Source of the DNA: Gossypium raimondii
Taxonomy: Eukaryota; Streptophyta; Magnoliopsida; Malvales; Malvaceae
Length of the DNA stretch: 64,000 nt
Assembly: GCF_025698545.1 (NCBI RefSeq)
Contig: NC_068569.1
Coordinates: 4,712,001 to 4,776,000 of the forward strand
Direction of reading: 5' to 3'
Part shown: positions 50,099 through 62,746 of the stretch, piece after piece
Layout of the letters: every line of letters begins with the position of its first letter
Numbering within the stretch: the first letter of the stretch is position 1
Translations under genes and position numbers: made by a program
The notes under the pieces: model-generated
The model's input: only the letters and a program-made list of their open reading frames with translations
What the model was told of the DNA's origin: nothing
Database searches by the model: none

Positions 50099-50443
50099 AG
50101 GTGATCATGGGTTGGGCCGGGCCCATACAAAATTCTAGGCTCGAGCCCGGCCCGGTCTAAAATATGGGCCTAAAAATTTATCTAAGCCCGGCCCAAGAGA
50201 AAATTACTAAGTCCGAGCCCGGCCCGGCCCATATTAAATATATATTTGATTAAAAATAAAAATATATATTTAATATATAATTCGGGCCGGACCAAAAAAG
50301 TTTTACCCGAGTCCGGCCCGTTTTCTAAAAGGGCCTAATTTTTTTTACCCAAACTCATATTTTGGGTTTACATTTTTACCCGAACCCTCCCATTTTTCGG
50401 GCAGGCCGTCGGTCGGGCCGGATAGCCCAACCCATGATCACCT
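50099..50443. mobile_element. GC-rich inverted-repeat MITE
   Basis: A 345-bp near-palindrome beginning AGGTGATCATGGGTTGGGC and ending in its inverse GCCCAACCCATGATCACCT. The interior is packed with GGGCCGG and CCGGCCC runs around an AT-rich centre (AATATATATTTAAT). Small elements of this look are widespread in dicot genomes. No convincing target duplication is visible, so the superfamily is left open. Confidence 0.7.
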
Positions 50444-51088
50444 TTATAGTAAAGTAAGGCTTTCCTTGAAAAGAAAAAGGAACAAAGCTTTGCTGGTATA
50501 GTTAAAATATTAACGACTGGCACAATTTTATATCTAAAAGATAAGCGATGAGTTATTTGCAACTTAAATCCCTGTGTATTTTTTATAAGTCCTTTCACCT
50601 TTTATGTTTACTAATTTAGTTTTATAGTTATTCTCAATTTAGAAATAACTTAATAATATTATCTACATTAGGTTCTATATGTTTTAATTACTTGTGAAAA
50701 ATATTTTTTTTATTTTTATTTATAAAATTCTAGTAACATAAAGATATTAATCTCTATATATTAATACTTAACGTATAACTTTAACTAATTAATAGATAGA
50801 TATTATTAGATTTAAATGTTTTACTAATAAATATTAAAGAACTCAAGAAGTAAATTTATTAACTGAAAAAGAATTTAGTCGTGTTTCGAGATAAGAATTC
50901 AATCTGCAAATTCACTTGCATGATACTGTAGCGTGTATTGAATTGTGTGAACTTAAGATTTAATTGTATAAAAAATATTAAAAACAAAACTACATTTATT
51001 TTCAGATATCAAATTAAAATTTAAGTATATTAAAAGAAACTAAATTTATTTTTAAATATCATATTAAAAACTATATTTTAAATAAATT
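50444..51088. other. Spacer left of duplication block 2
   Basis: AT-rich, no gene seen. It ends where similarity to block 1 starts. Confidence 0.5.
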
Positions 51089-51453
51089 GAAGCCATTTTG
51101 GATCCCTAACGTTACGTAGCCCAATAATTAGACCCAAATTTATCACTACAAAACTGGTTCATGTAGGCGAGCTTTTGGACCCACCTACTAATACCCAAGC
51201 CTAGCCCTGAAATACTCTTTAATTATAGGCTAAAAATGAGCCACATATACTACCCTACCTGTCGTTACGGTTACACGCCATGTGTACTTCCCCTGTCGTG
51301 CGTGCCCGAGTTTTATTAGAGACTTTTGCCCTTTTTCTCATTGATGCTGAAAAAAGCAACCTCCAATTTGTGAAGCAAGGTTTCAGAAAAATTCAAATTC
51401 ACAAAAGAGAACGATCGAAAATACCACTAGTATTTTGAAATAAGCTCCAATCC

Positions 51454-54428
51454 ATGGCTACACGGTTGATCTATTCCAGACTCTCACTCTCTAGACTCTC
51501 GTAAGTTCATATTCTTTCTTCTGCTTCTTTGATTCGTATTTGTTACGGTTAGATTCTTCAGCTACATATTCGAATTCGACCATTCATGAACCGTAAGAAC
51601 CTATACACGGTTCTTTATTTTCTTTTCCATTTGTCGGAATCTGAATTCCTCTGATTGGACTATAATGTTAGCATAGGTTTTGTTCTGTGGAGATGAAAAA
51701 GTTGAAAATTTTGTTCTTTATTGTTGCCGAATGGATTAAGAATTTTTATTTTTTTATTTGCACGGCTTCTCCTTTGCAATAAAACAGTGCAATGGGTGGA
51801 CCCAAGAATGGAAGATTTCTTTCAACAGAGTCTAACAAGATTGACGAGCCTTTTAAAGTTGAAGAAGCAGAGACCGTGAATGTACCTCCTCCTCCTTCTG
51901 AGAAGGTGCTAGTTAGAACTTTTGGACCTATATATTGTCATTTTATTAATGTCGGGTTCTTTTAATTTATTATTGTGCATGCATTACTTTCGACTTATTG
52001 TTATATTGTTCATTTCAGCTGCTTGTGTTGGGTGGAAATGGATTTGTTGGCTCCCATATCTGTAGGGAAGCTTTGAACCGTGGTCTGGCTGTTGCAAGCC
52101 TCAGCAGGTATTCTAATTTTATTTCCAGGATTTCTTTATAGAACATTATGTTTATTTCTCATGTGGGCTCGGTTTAGTAATGAAGCTCATGAACTAATGG
52201 AGTTTGCAACTATGTTATCTTGCATGATGAGAGTACATAAGAAATTTCAAATTTCTGATTGTTATACAATGTTTTTCAGAATAAAATTTTCAAATATCAT
52301 GGAAAGTGACCAGTCCTTTTAGCTTTAGGGGCATCTAATTTTGTACTCTTTAGCTGGAAATATTCATCTGGACGCTTTCTGCTGTTAATTGCATCTGTAT
52401 TACAAAGATTGCTTATTTACTATCCCCCATGATATGCTTCCTGTTCTTGTTACAAATATGCTCTGCTCATTACGCTAATGCTTTCTAGTACAATGATCAA
52501 AATTTAGAGCCTAGGTAATGATACCCTACATCATTTGTATGTGAAGATACCTTATATTTTTCTGCTGCTTTCCATTTTCGTCAATTACTGGTATTTCTTC
52601 AACCCCTTAATTTGGTTGCTTCTTTCTATTAGGTCTGGCGGATCATCTTTACAGGACTCTTGGGCTAAGAATGTGACATGGCATAAAGGTTTCTTTCCTT
52701 TATTTGCTTTGCTAGATGTTATTGGTTACACGTTGTGACATAGCTAACATGTTACTTCCAATCAGGGAACCTTCTTTCTTCTGATTCGTGGAAGGAAGCT
52801 CTGGATGGAGTTACATCTGTTGTATGTAGTCCCTTAATTCTGCAGATGACCTAACATCCAAAAATCAAATCTGAGCTAAATTTACTTGCACAGCTATACA
52901 CAATGGTTCCATATTTTAATTATGGCATTCATATTACAATTTTCCTGGTTACTTGCAATTCAATTTGAATCTTACTCTCTTCTTTGACATTCTCTTTTTT
53001 TCCTGCTAATTAAGTTTAATTTTTTAGATCTCTTGCATTGGCGGTTTTGGATCTAATTCATATATGTATAAGATTAATGGGACTGCAAACATCAATGCTA
53101 TCAGAGCTGCTGGAGATAAAGGTATATAGATTATTGATCTGTGATGCGTCTCCTTTTGTGACTAACTTCACCCCTTCTGGGAAAAAGAAAAGGGAAAGGG
53201 AGAAAAAATTAACGAAAACTTCAAAATGTGTCAGTGTTTTGTTTCTGTGTGCTTTTCATTTTTATTTCTGAGCGATTGCCACCAGTAACTTCTTTTTGGA
53301 CTTTTTACCTTGTTTCTGTTTGGGTTGACTTTTTATATTTTGCTTTCAGGTGTGAAAAGATTTGTTTATATCTCCGCTGCTGATTTTGGCTTGGCAAACT
53401 ATTTACTTAAAGGATATTACGAGGGGAAGGTACACTTTTCTCTTTGCTCTCGGTTCCTGATGACCATTTGCTCAGGTGTCTATTTTGCATAACATTATTG
53501 TGTGATTTTATTCATAGCATTCTGCTCAAAAAGTGGTAGATTAGGATGTACATTGAAAACTTTTATTTTGATAACTGATGGAATATGTGGCTCAAGAAGT
53601 CTTGTGGACCGCCTGCTGATGGAAAATTCTCTTTTTCTTGTCCTGTTTGGTGCAGAGAGCTGCTGAGACAGAGTTACTCACGAAATTTCCGTACGGAGGT
53701 GGGCTTTGTGATTCACTTGCTGTAATTTGTGCAATATTCTGCACCTAACTTCCACATTGCTTCTTATTTCCTCTTTTATTGCTAATAGTAAGCTCTGATT
53801 GTTTTGGTTTGGCTGGTAGCTTGCTAGTAATAACATGAAACTATCATCATCTAGTAGTTATGGTCCTTTACCCTTTAAAGATTTTGCATTTTCTATTGCA
53901 GGAGTGATTTTGAGGCCTGGCTTCATTCATGGAACTCGCACTGTTGGAAGTATGAAGTTACCTCTAGGCGTTATTGGTTCACCACTGGAAATGGTAAATC
54001 CATGTGGTTTTAAATTTTACTTGCCTTCTGAATGTAGTATTCATTTGATCTGTCCCCTGACCTAAACCAGCAAAATGAATGGGTCCAATGATGCATCCTA
54101 GTTTGTAGGGAGTAGGTGAGAGTAATCGGGCATTTGATGCGTGATGAAGTGTGCCTAGGTTAACTGCAACGATCCATGTTGGTGCATAAGCTTCGTGGAA
54201 ATTTGTGTCTGAAGTTATCAACTAATAAGATCACTTGTATCACTGCAGGTTCTTCAACATGCAAAACCATTGAACCAGCTACCACTAGTTGGACCCTTGT
54301 TCACTCCTCCCGTTAATGTTACGGCAGTTGCCAAGGTTGCAGTGAGAGCAGCAACTGATCCAGTTTTCCCCCCAGGCATCGTAGATGTCTATGGAATACA
54401 ACGATTTAGCCAGCAAATGTCAAGATAG
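51454..54428 (+). CDS. NAD(P)-binding Rossmann-fold protein (atypical SDR, At5g10730/At5g15910 type)
   Basis: Ten exons: 51454-51500, 51788-51905, 52019-52107, 52633-52688, 52766-52821, 53028-53121, 53350-53429, 53656-53698, 53902-53993 and 54249-54428, giving 284 residues; all junctions are GT-AG and in frame. The Arg/Ser-rich start (MATRLIYSRLSLSRLS) looks like a mitochondrial targeting sequence. The nucleotide-binding glycine motif GGNGFVGSH comes straight after LLVL (about residue 60). Further on are ISCIGGFGSNSYMYKINGTA, the FVYISAADFGL strand and YYEGKRAAE, which carries the YxxxK-type pair. The C-terminus is PPGIVDVYGIQRFSQQMSR. Plant members are related to the complex I subunit NDUFA9 group; the substrate is unknown. 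The upstream region (51089-51310) is duplicated in block 1. Confidence 0.95.
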
Positions 54429-55721
54429 ATGAGTTGAAATTTGAGTTTTGCGTTGTTTCCTTTTTTTCAGTATAAAGCTATTGAAGGTATTTAAGTGGAG
54501 GATTGTAAATTCTTGTGATGGTCGCTGCTGCGTTTAAGAGAGTGAAGGAAACAAGGTCAATAGTCCACTCACTCGGGTTCAATAAAAAATTCAGGCATTA
54601 GCCTCTATTATAGTAGAAGAAATTTAAAAAGGCTGTTTTGTGCTTTCGAATTAAGCCTTCTCATGATTTTACTCAACAAAAAATCTCCCTTTATCTCCAT
54701 ACTAAATATAAAAAGGTCTTTTCTTTACTATATATGCGTATTGCTCTGTTTCAGAACATCTTTTGGAATTTATTAATATTTTATTCATAAAAATATTAAA
54801 TAAATGAGATCGAAAATATTTATTAATTATAAAATATTCATAATTTATATTATTTATTAAATTAGTTAAAAGTTTAAAGTCCAATTTTAAATTTTATTAT
54901 TTATTATTATAAATGGTGAAATTAATAGTGTTATATATTATGCTTCGTTGTACGATGTGTCGATTGGTGTGATTGCAGTTGAGGAAAATGAATCAGTATA
55001 ATTAATACATGTCGAAAAGGATTGATTGTTCTACTTCAATATTAAAATGACTGATATGATTAGAACCAATGCGAAACTAACTTGTAATAACGAAGGTTGT
55101 GTTGGATTTTTGGACACATTTTACCTTGCTCTCTTACTTTTATTATTAGGTCAAACTATCTGATAAGTCCTTTTATTATTGATACACAGAATCAAATTAG
55201 TCTCTATTATTAAATGAATCAATTTAATCAATATACAATTAAAAGGAATAAAATAAGATCAAATCGAAATAAAGTCAATAATTGTTGTTTAAAAATGGCA
55301 AAGTTATTTTTATTTACAGTTTAACTCTAAACAAAATATTTCATCTACATAATCATAAAAGGTTTTGAAAATATAATTTTATTTAACAGACTTTTTAAAC
55401 CGTAAATGATAATTTTATTAAAATTTAATTTAATCGAATTATTTTTAACGACAAAAAAATAATTTGATTCAATAGACTAATTTAATAATATTTAAATTAT
55501 AGTAGCATTAGCAGGAGCATTTGGGGCTTGTAGGAGTCCAGTATGAGTACCCAATGAGAACAAAAAATCAAATTTAAGAAAGCACGAGTCAGACTTATGA
55601 AAAGGCTCCATTAAATGAATCTTCTTGCCGGGAGAAAAAGAAACACGAAGCAGTTTCCCATATTGATAAAGGCAGTAAAGGACTGGAAGAAGCAACAGAG
55701 GAAGGGGAAAGGAAATAGAGA
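54429..55721. other. Spacer between the SDR gene and TAF10
   Basis: 3' UTR of the SDR gene, then AT-rich sequence and the TAF10 promoter with a GGGAGAAAAAG-type purine-rich leader near 55625-55720. No extra gene is seen. The matching stretch is missing in block 1, which jumps from about 54455 directly to the AHK5 end. Confidence 0.55.
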
Positions 55722-57155
55722 ATGAATCATAATCGGCAATCCAACGATGGGAAGCATGATGATGACTCTGCTCTCTCCGATTTCCTTGCTTCTCTCATGG
55801 ATTACACTCCCACTGTACTCGTTTTTCTTTTTTTCTTCAAAAGAAGGGAATTCTTATAATTACGTTTCTGAACTTTTTTTTTTTCAAAATTCATTGCAGA
55901 TACCTGACGAACTGGTGGAACATTACTTAGCCAAGAGTGGTTTTCAATGTCCCGATGTTCGATTGTAGGTTTTTCCCTCTCCTTTTTTTTTTTTTACTTC
56001 CCATTTCCTTTTATCCTCTGTTTAGCTGCCCAACCGGAAATTTTCAAGAAAGTATTTTCTTTTATTTATAAAAATTTCAGTTAATCTTTACAGCTTTTAG
56101 TGGTCTTCATGATAAAGAGTCCTAATTTCAATCTTGCTTTCCTCGAATAGGGGTTCTTATCGTTCGTTAAGATGGTTCTAGGGTTCCGGGTAATGGAAAA
56201 TTTAATCCTTCAATTTAATTATCGGTTGCCTTCCGAGTCACCCTACAAACTTCAATTACTGTACTTTGTGACGAAAAATGAGACAGATGCAAACCACTAA
56301 TTTCATGTAGTCCGCAAAATCCAAAAGAAAAGAAAGAAGCTTTATACGGTTGCTATATTGCTTGCGGTTCTACTGTTAAAAGAAAAAGAGTGGTGTGTTG
56401 GGCATGATTTTTCCATTAATTCTAGCTTTATATTTTGCTTTTGCAGAATAAGGCTTGTAGCTGTTGCTACTCAAAAGTTCGTTGCAGAGGTTGCAAACGA
56501 TGCACTTCAGTATGGCACCAAATACTTTTTAACTTTTATTCCTCTGTGTGTTTTTTCCATGAAGGAACAAAATAGTGTTGCATAACTTTTATTCCCGTGT
56601 GTGTTTTTTCCATGAAGCTTTTCTTATGTGCAATGGAAATGTTTATAGAAAAGAGTAAATCTTTTGGGTAGTATCAGTTTGGATTCGCTCGTCTCAAAGT
56701 TAGTTTGATTATGACAATTTTCGATCCTAATAATGTAGGCATTGCAAGGCAAGACAGGCTGCAGTAGTGAAGGACAAAAGGGAGAAGCAGCAAAAGGTGA
56801 TATCCTTTGATGCTTGTTTTTAAAGTTTCCGAATTCCTTTCTCGGTATGTCTGACCCTGTTGTTGCAACAGGATAAACGCCTAATCTTGACAATGGACGA
56901 CCTCTCCAAGTCATTGCGTGAGGTAGGCATTCCCGTGACTTGTTCAGATGTTTTAAAAAAAAATGGTCATGCCTTTTTGTTTTTTGTCTTCAACGACTAA
57001 AGAGTATTAATTTCTCTCATCATTTTCGATTGATATCCAGAAATTATTTGATTTTGTGTTCTTTGAATGAGCAGTATGGAGTGAATGTGAAGCAGCAGGA
57101 GTATTTTGCCGATAGCCCTTCAACAGGAATAGACCCTGCTACTAGAGATGAATAG
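55722..57155 (+). CDS. TAF10: Transcription initiation factor TFIID subunit 10 (TAF10)
   Basis: A nuclear subunit of TFIID (and SAGA in other eukaryotes) that contacts other TAFs through a histone fold. Six exons: 55722-55814, 55900-55964, 56447-56509, 56739-56796, 56872-56922 and 57075-57155, giving 136 residues, the normal plant length. It starts MNHNRQSNDGKHDDDSALSD. The conserved core runs DFLASLMDYTPTIPDELVEH, YLAKSGFQCPDVRLIRLVAV, ATQKFVAEVANDALQHCKAR and LTMDDLSKSLREYGVNVKQQ. Its 3' end faces AHK5 copy B with about 350 bp between stop codons. It is the only copy in the window; the block 1 counterpart has been deleted. Confidence 0.97.
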
Positions 57156-57504
57156 TTGGAGTTAGAATTATGTTATTACTTTGTTGATGCTGCTGGAAAC
57201 CTCCTTTATGGCCCTTTATTACTTGATTGCTCAGCTTAATAGACTCGATTAACATTTACAGGGTTGTGGCTAATAATATTTCCAGTCAATGTGTATGTGA
57301 AAATTACATTTTTTTTCCCGTTAATTGGTGGTCTAAAGAGAAGTTTTTGTTACCTCATTCCCGAAAAATAAGTGACATTCAACTATACAATCTATATTAA
57401 TGAAATGCTAATGGCTTAGATGAAGATGATATATTGACAAAACTTTCCTAACATGCTGCCATTTTTCTGTACATATCGCAATAATTTACACAGAGGTGTC
57501 TCCA

Positions 57505-60500
57505 TCAAGGCAAATATTGCTCGAGACACTCTTTCAGTTTTTGGAAAGTTACAGGCTTTGAAACAAACGAGTCCATGCCGTTTGCAAAACACTCTTCAGC
57601 ACTCTCCGACAATGCATTTGCAGTCATCTGCATTTATACGTAACATATTTTTATCAGTGTGCATAACATGAAGACTATCGAGACAGTTAAAGTGATGAAC
57701 TCACCGCAATTATGGGGATATGCTTTGGAGGTGTACAATCTGGTTGTAATGAATCAGAAGATGGTGAAGGTCTCTCTATCCCAGCCTTTGCTGCTGCATC
57801 CCAATTACCAGTTTCCTCAAAGGAACGAATCAATCTTGTAGCTTGAAGGCCATCCATGACCGGCATGCACACATCCTGCAAGATAGAGTTCGTAAATGGT
57901 TGCTAATAAGCTCTTAAAGTCAATAATGCAGCTTTCAGAACTAGAATGCAGACGTGATATTACACCTTTCAGACCATAAAACTTGAGCAGATTTAAACCT
58001 TATCGAAAGCAACTCTTATATGCGGTAGGGAAGGAAAGAGAGGTAGGAATTGAAAGATCCTGAAGGAAGTACCATTAGGACAAGATCATAACTACGGCAC
58101 TGAATGGCACGGACAGCTTGGACACCATTGTTCACAACATCTATTGTGTGGCCTAACTGCTTCATCATTGACTGCGTCACCAATACATTAATTTTATTAT
58201 CTTCCACCAGGAGGATTTTAGGCTTTGAGATAGAATTTGATACTTCTTGGCTGGTATTTAATGTGGACTGAGAACCGCTGTCAGATCTCCCCTGCCTCTC
58301 AGCTGGTAGCTGAGGCTCACTTATCTTCACTTTCACATCCACCTCTGTGCTTGTCTCTGAGTAAGTTGACACATCTATGGAAGAAACTTTGTTCTCTGCG
58401 TTTACATCATTGTGATGACGCCTGCCTCTGCAAATTGCACTTTCACTATCGTGGTCTGGGCTGTGACTAAATGAACATTCAGGCTCAGATGATATCTCTA
58501 AAGCTTCAGCCACAGAACAAGCATCCTCAACTAAATCCATCTCCTTTGCTTGACCATTACTCGTGGGAAATGAACAATAATTCTCTGAGAATCCGTTAAT
58601 TTTATGTGAATTTACATGGCCCATATTATGTGCTAATAATTTTTGGGTTCTGCTAGATCCATTAGAAGAAAATAGAGAACCCAAAGTACGTGGCTGGAAT
58701 TGGAAAAAGCCATTCGTTGCATCATCATCTGAGTCACCATGATCATCCATATCTGAGAGGTCATCCGGGTCATCAGAGTCATCAGAATGATCACATGATA
58801 GAGAAACCTTGTAAGGTAGGATAAACGTAAATGTAGAACCACAATGCACTCGGCTAGACACCGTAAGACGGCCACCCATTAACTCAACCTGCAGAGAAGG
58901 CATGGAATGTTAGGACTTAGGTTTTGTACCGGTAAGAGTATCAATCAAATCTCTGCAAATATCAACAACTTAAATATTTCAAGTAAAGGAAAATGTGCAT
59001 AGATAAATATAGAATTACAAAATTCCCAGCTTTTCAACGATCAGGAATTTACCAGTGTTGATAGTAATGAGCTGTAAGTAAATACTTCAGATATATTGGC
59101 ATGTGCAAACCAACAGTGTCTTAAAAAGGAACTAGAAGGTGCTGAAGACTCTGAAACAATCTATTTATATTCTAATATCAAATTATATGCTTTTCTTAAC
59201 TGCAAAACTAGGATATTTAGTTAAACTAGACCTACTGAGATTTACATCATAATTATCTGATCTGCTAAACTGGTTCTTTAAGCAGAAGCAAGAAGAGGGA
59301 AGGCAACTGTATCAATTGTGGAGAAAAAACATTATTGTTGATGGAAGGAAGAATTCACCAGCTGTTTACATATTGCGAGGCCCAGTCCTGTCCCACCATA
59401 CTTTCGGGCATGATCGGCACTGACTTGCATGTACTTCTTAAAAAGTGTGGGCAAAGCATTTTCTGTCACAGAGACAGGAGAATGTATCAAGTTCTAACAA
59501 AACCTCTGATTTTTTGCGATAATGTAAATGATTAAAGACGAGCATACTCATGTACCAGGTATTCCAATCCCAGTATCATATACATCACAGCGAATCCAAA
59601 CTGTTGTTTCAGGTAACTCTGCTTGCTCCTCAGTTACATCTATTTTTCCATTCATTACTGGAGTACTGGGTTCACTTTGAGAACGGTTTTGGCAAGAACC
59701 TTCGTGTTTCTTACCATGAAATCCTCTCTGATCACTGCTAGTTTGAGACGTTGATGTACATGTCTCTTCTTTTGGTACATTAGTTGTGGTTTGATTAGCA
59801 GTTGATCCATCAGACCCGTGCTGAGATCCTTCTTTTGCAAAAGGGGGCTCTGGTACTACATAAAGTTTTACTCCTACCTTCCCTTCATGTGTAAACTTGA
59901 TCGCATTGCTGAAGAAAAAGAAAGGTTGTTCACATAACATGCAAGAAATTAAAGTAATGAGAAGTAATAATTCAGGAAGATCTTCTCAGCATAATTGTTA
60001 GAATCCTTCTTTTCCAAATGACAAAAAGAACTAAGCACATGTCATCTAATTCTCTAAACAATCAGCTACAAACAATGTTTTCATGATAATCTATAGGAAA
60101 CCTCAAACATAAATCCTGACTTCTCATAGTTCAATACCTGATTAAGTTGGTGAGAATTTGTCGAATTCTTAGCACATCTCCTATGACCTGAAATCAATAT
60201 ATAAAAAGCTCCACAAAATGGGGGAGGATGAAAAAAGGAACTTTAATTTTTAAATTAAAAACTTGAAGGAAATGTGTCGTATGACTCTTACCTCAATAGG
60301 AACATCATCTGCCACATTTCCTTCCAAGGTAAGAATCTTTTGCAATGATGCTGCAGCTGTCTGGAGAACATGCTTTACAACCTCTCTTGGTCGGAATTTT
60401 GTAGCCTCCAACTTCATGACACCTAAAGAAATAGCGAAAAGAAGATACATTTAGAAATTCCAATATATGAGAATAAAAACCTGCCATGATTGAGAGCATC

Positions 60501-62746
60501 GAATTTTGAGACAAAAAAGCATGATGTGATTGTGAATAAGAAATAGAACTTTCTAAACATGCACTACAAAGATCACATTTTAAGGCCAGATCTCTCAACC
60601 TTGTTGCTATATATAACTAAAACACTGTTCAAGTTCTGATTCTTATGTAACAGTAGTATTATTATCATTCTCAACAGTTGTGGTGACCAAAATAATGAGA
60701 TCTATGAAATTAATATACACAGTTGAAAATTGAAAAATAACAGGTTTGAGCTTTTCATGCAATTTTGGAGTAAAATCCAGACCTGATTCAACCTTGGAAA
60801 GATCAAGGATGTCATTTATAAGTTGAAGGACCAAATCTCCTGAAGATAGCATGACATTTAACAATTGTCTTTGCTCTCGGTCAAGTTTCGTTGTGGCCAA
60901 GATCTCTGCCATGCTAACAACCCCAGATAGAGGAGATCTTATCTCGTGAGACATGGTTGCCAGCATCTGTTTTGCACGCATTGTCTCCTCTAGAGAAAGT
61001 GTAAAAAGAAGGCAAAGAAGAGTTAATTCAGCGCTTTAAAAGGTATAGCAAAAGAGAAATTCACAAATATTCAGTTGTCACTGAGTTGATGAACCTGTTA
61101 TGTGTATGGTTCTGTTGAGTTCTGTTTCCTTTGCCTTTTGTACCGCAATCTCCTCTCGTATCTTTATCATCCTTTCCCTTTTCCGTACCTATACAATCAG
61201 AAACATAAATACGCATTTTTCTCCATTTCAATTAATAGCTTAAACAACCAATATGAACAAACAGAATGTACCTGATCTGTTATATCCATGCCCATGTAAT
61301 TTATACCAATAGTCTCCCCTGCCTTGCTAAAAACAGGTTCCACATATATCAAGAATGTCTTCGACCCAAATAGTTCTGTCTCAAATGTGATTTCTCTTTT
61401 TGCAGGCAATCCTTTATCCATCACTTCTTTTTTAAAATCCTGAGACTCCTTAACACCAGATCCAGTAAAAATTTCCACATCTGTTTTTCCTAAAATGTCC
61501 TGAATAAAAGGGACTTACTGTGAATAAAAGGGACTGCAGAAGGTGAGGAAGTTACAATCAAAAACTATATTACAACAACAATCGTGCTCACAACCAATAC
61601 TTCAACAAAAGATTATCAAACCTTGAATAAGAACTTCTGGTGCAATAAATTACCTCCTCTTGTAAACTTGGAAAATGGTTATAAATAAAGCGATACCGCA
61701 GCTCTTTATCCTGGAAGTCGACCAAACAGGAAGTTTCATTAGTTGAAAGATTATACTGTCTCTTCGTACTTCAGCTAATTTTGGAAGTTGTACTCGTTGG
61801 ATATCTAGTTATAGGCAAAAGATTCGAGTAGTAGCTCAAATCAGCATATGAGGATTCTTGGCATAAATGATTAGTTTGATGATATCTCATCTGCTGAAAA
61901 GATAACCTATTTAACAACTTTTAAATTGACATTACTCACAAGTTCAAAGCAATGAATTAAGAATGTCCATGGAATAAAGTTTAATTGTGAGGCAGCTTCT
62001 TATATCACTAAATTTCTCTTGATTACCTGATGGCCGAACACAACCGGTGCAGTTTGAAGGACAAAATGTAAGAAGTTATCTGCTCTTTTAAGAATTTGGG
62101 ACAACTCTTCTACTGGTGAGGACTGTTTTTCCAGATTTTTTATGCTTTCCTGCAACTTTTCCTTAAGTAGCTGCTCTCTCTGCATGCTTGCTTCCAACAT
62201 TTTCTCCAAGTGCATGGCTCGCTGTTTCCAGTATATGACAGTATCATACTCGGCATCAATTTCAACTCTTTTACTTGGAACTACAACATTTTTTTTCCTC
62301 CGAGGAACTTCTTGCCAAATATCATAAATGCCATCCAGTATGGAAATCGAGCGTTTATCTCCTCCATACCTTTCCTCCTCGAAACGATGTTCCTCCAATA
62401 TCTCTAATTTCTTGAGCTCAGATTCCTGCCTTTGCCTGCTTAGATTGTCAAGTTCTTCTCTAAGAAGACGAACCGCATTCGCTTGCTTATATTCCCAGTG
62501 TTTTACAAGGTATGCTAACTGAGACGAGCCCTTGTCTGTATAATTAGTTAGCTCTATAAGATGTTGGAAATCAACTATAGTTGGCTCCCCCACAATTGTT
62601 ACCTCCTCCAACATATCTTGGTCACCTCTTGGCTTTTCTACATTAAACTGCTTCCCAGCTTCGTGCTCAATATCTTCAGGCCACATCGAACAAAGGACTT
62701 CGACGTTCATGTCTTCAGTTGGGTCGGTCTCCATCTCACAAATCAT
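57505..62746 (-). CDS. AHK5: Cytosolic hybrid histidine kinase AHK5 (CKI2 type), copy B
   Basis: Twelve exons matching copy A one to one: 62027-62746, 61654-61710, 61272-61499, 61095-61188, 60783-60989, 60292-60422, 60138-60187, 59556-59908, 59359-59462, 58073-58888, 57705-57875 and 57505-57627, giving 1,017 residues in frame. The start chosen is [17 protein letters not shown] at 62746, because copy A and Arabidopsis AHK5 begin at this Met; an in-frame ATG lies three codons upstream. The phospho-accepting His is residue 381 and the receiver Asp is residue 921. Small differences from copy A include one extra Glu in EEERYGG and a slightly longer acidic linker. The protein ends EQYLP with TGA, as expected for the ancestral form. 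Intron 2 has a different acceptor sequence from copy A. Confidence 0.96.
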
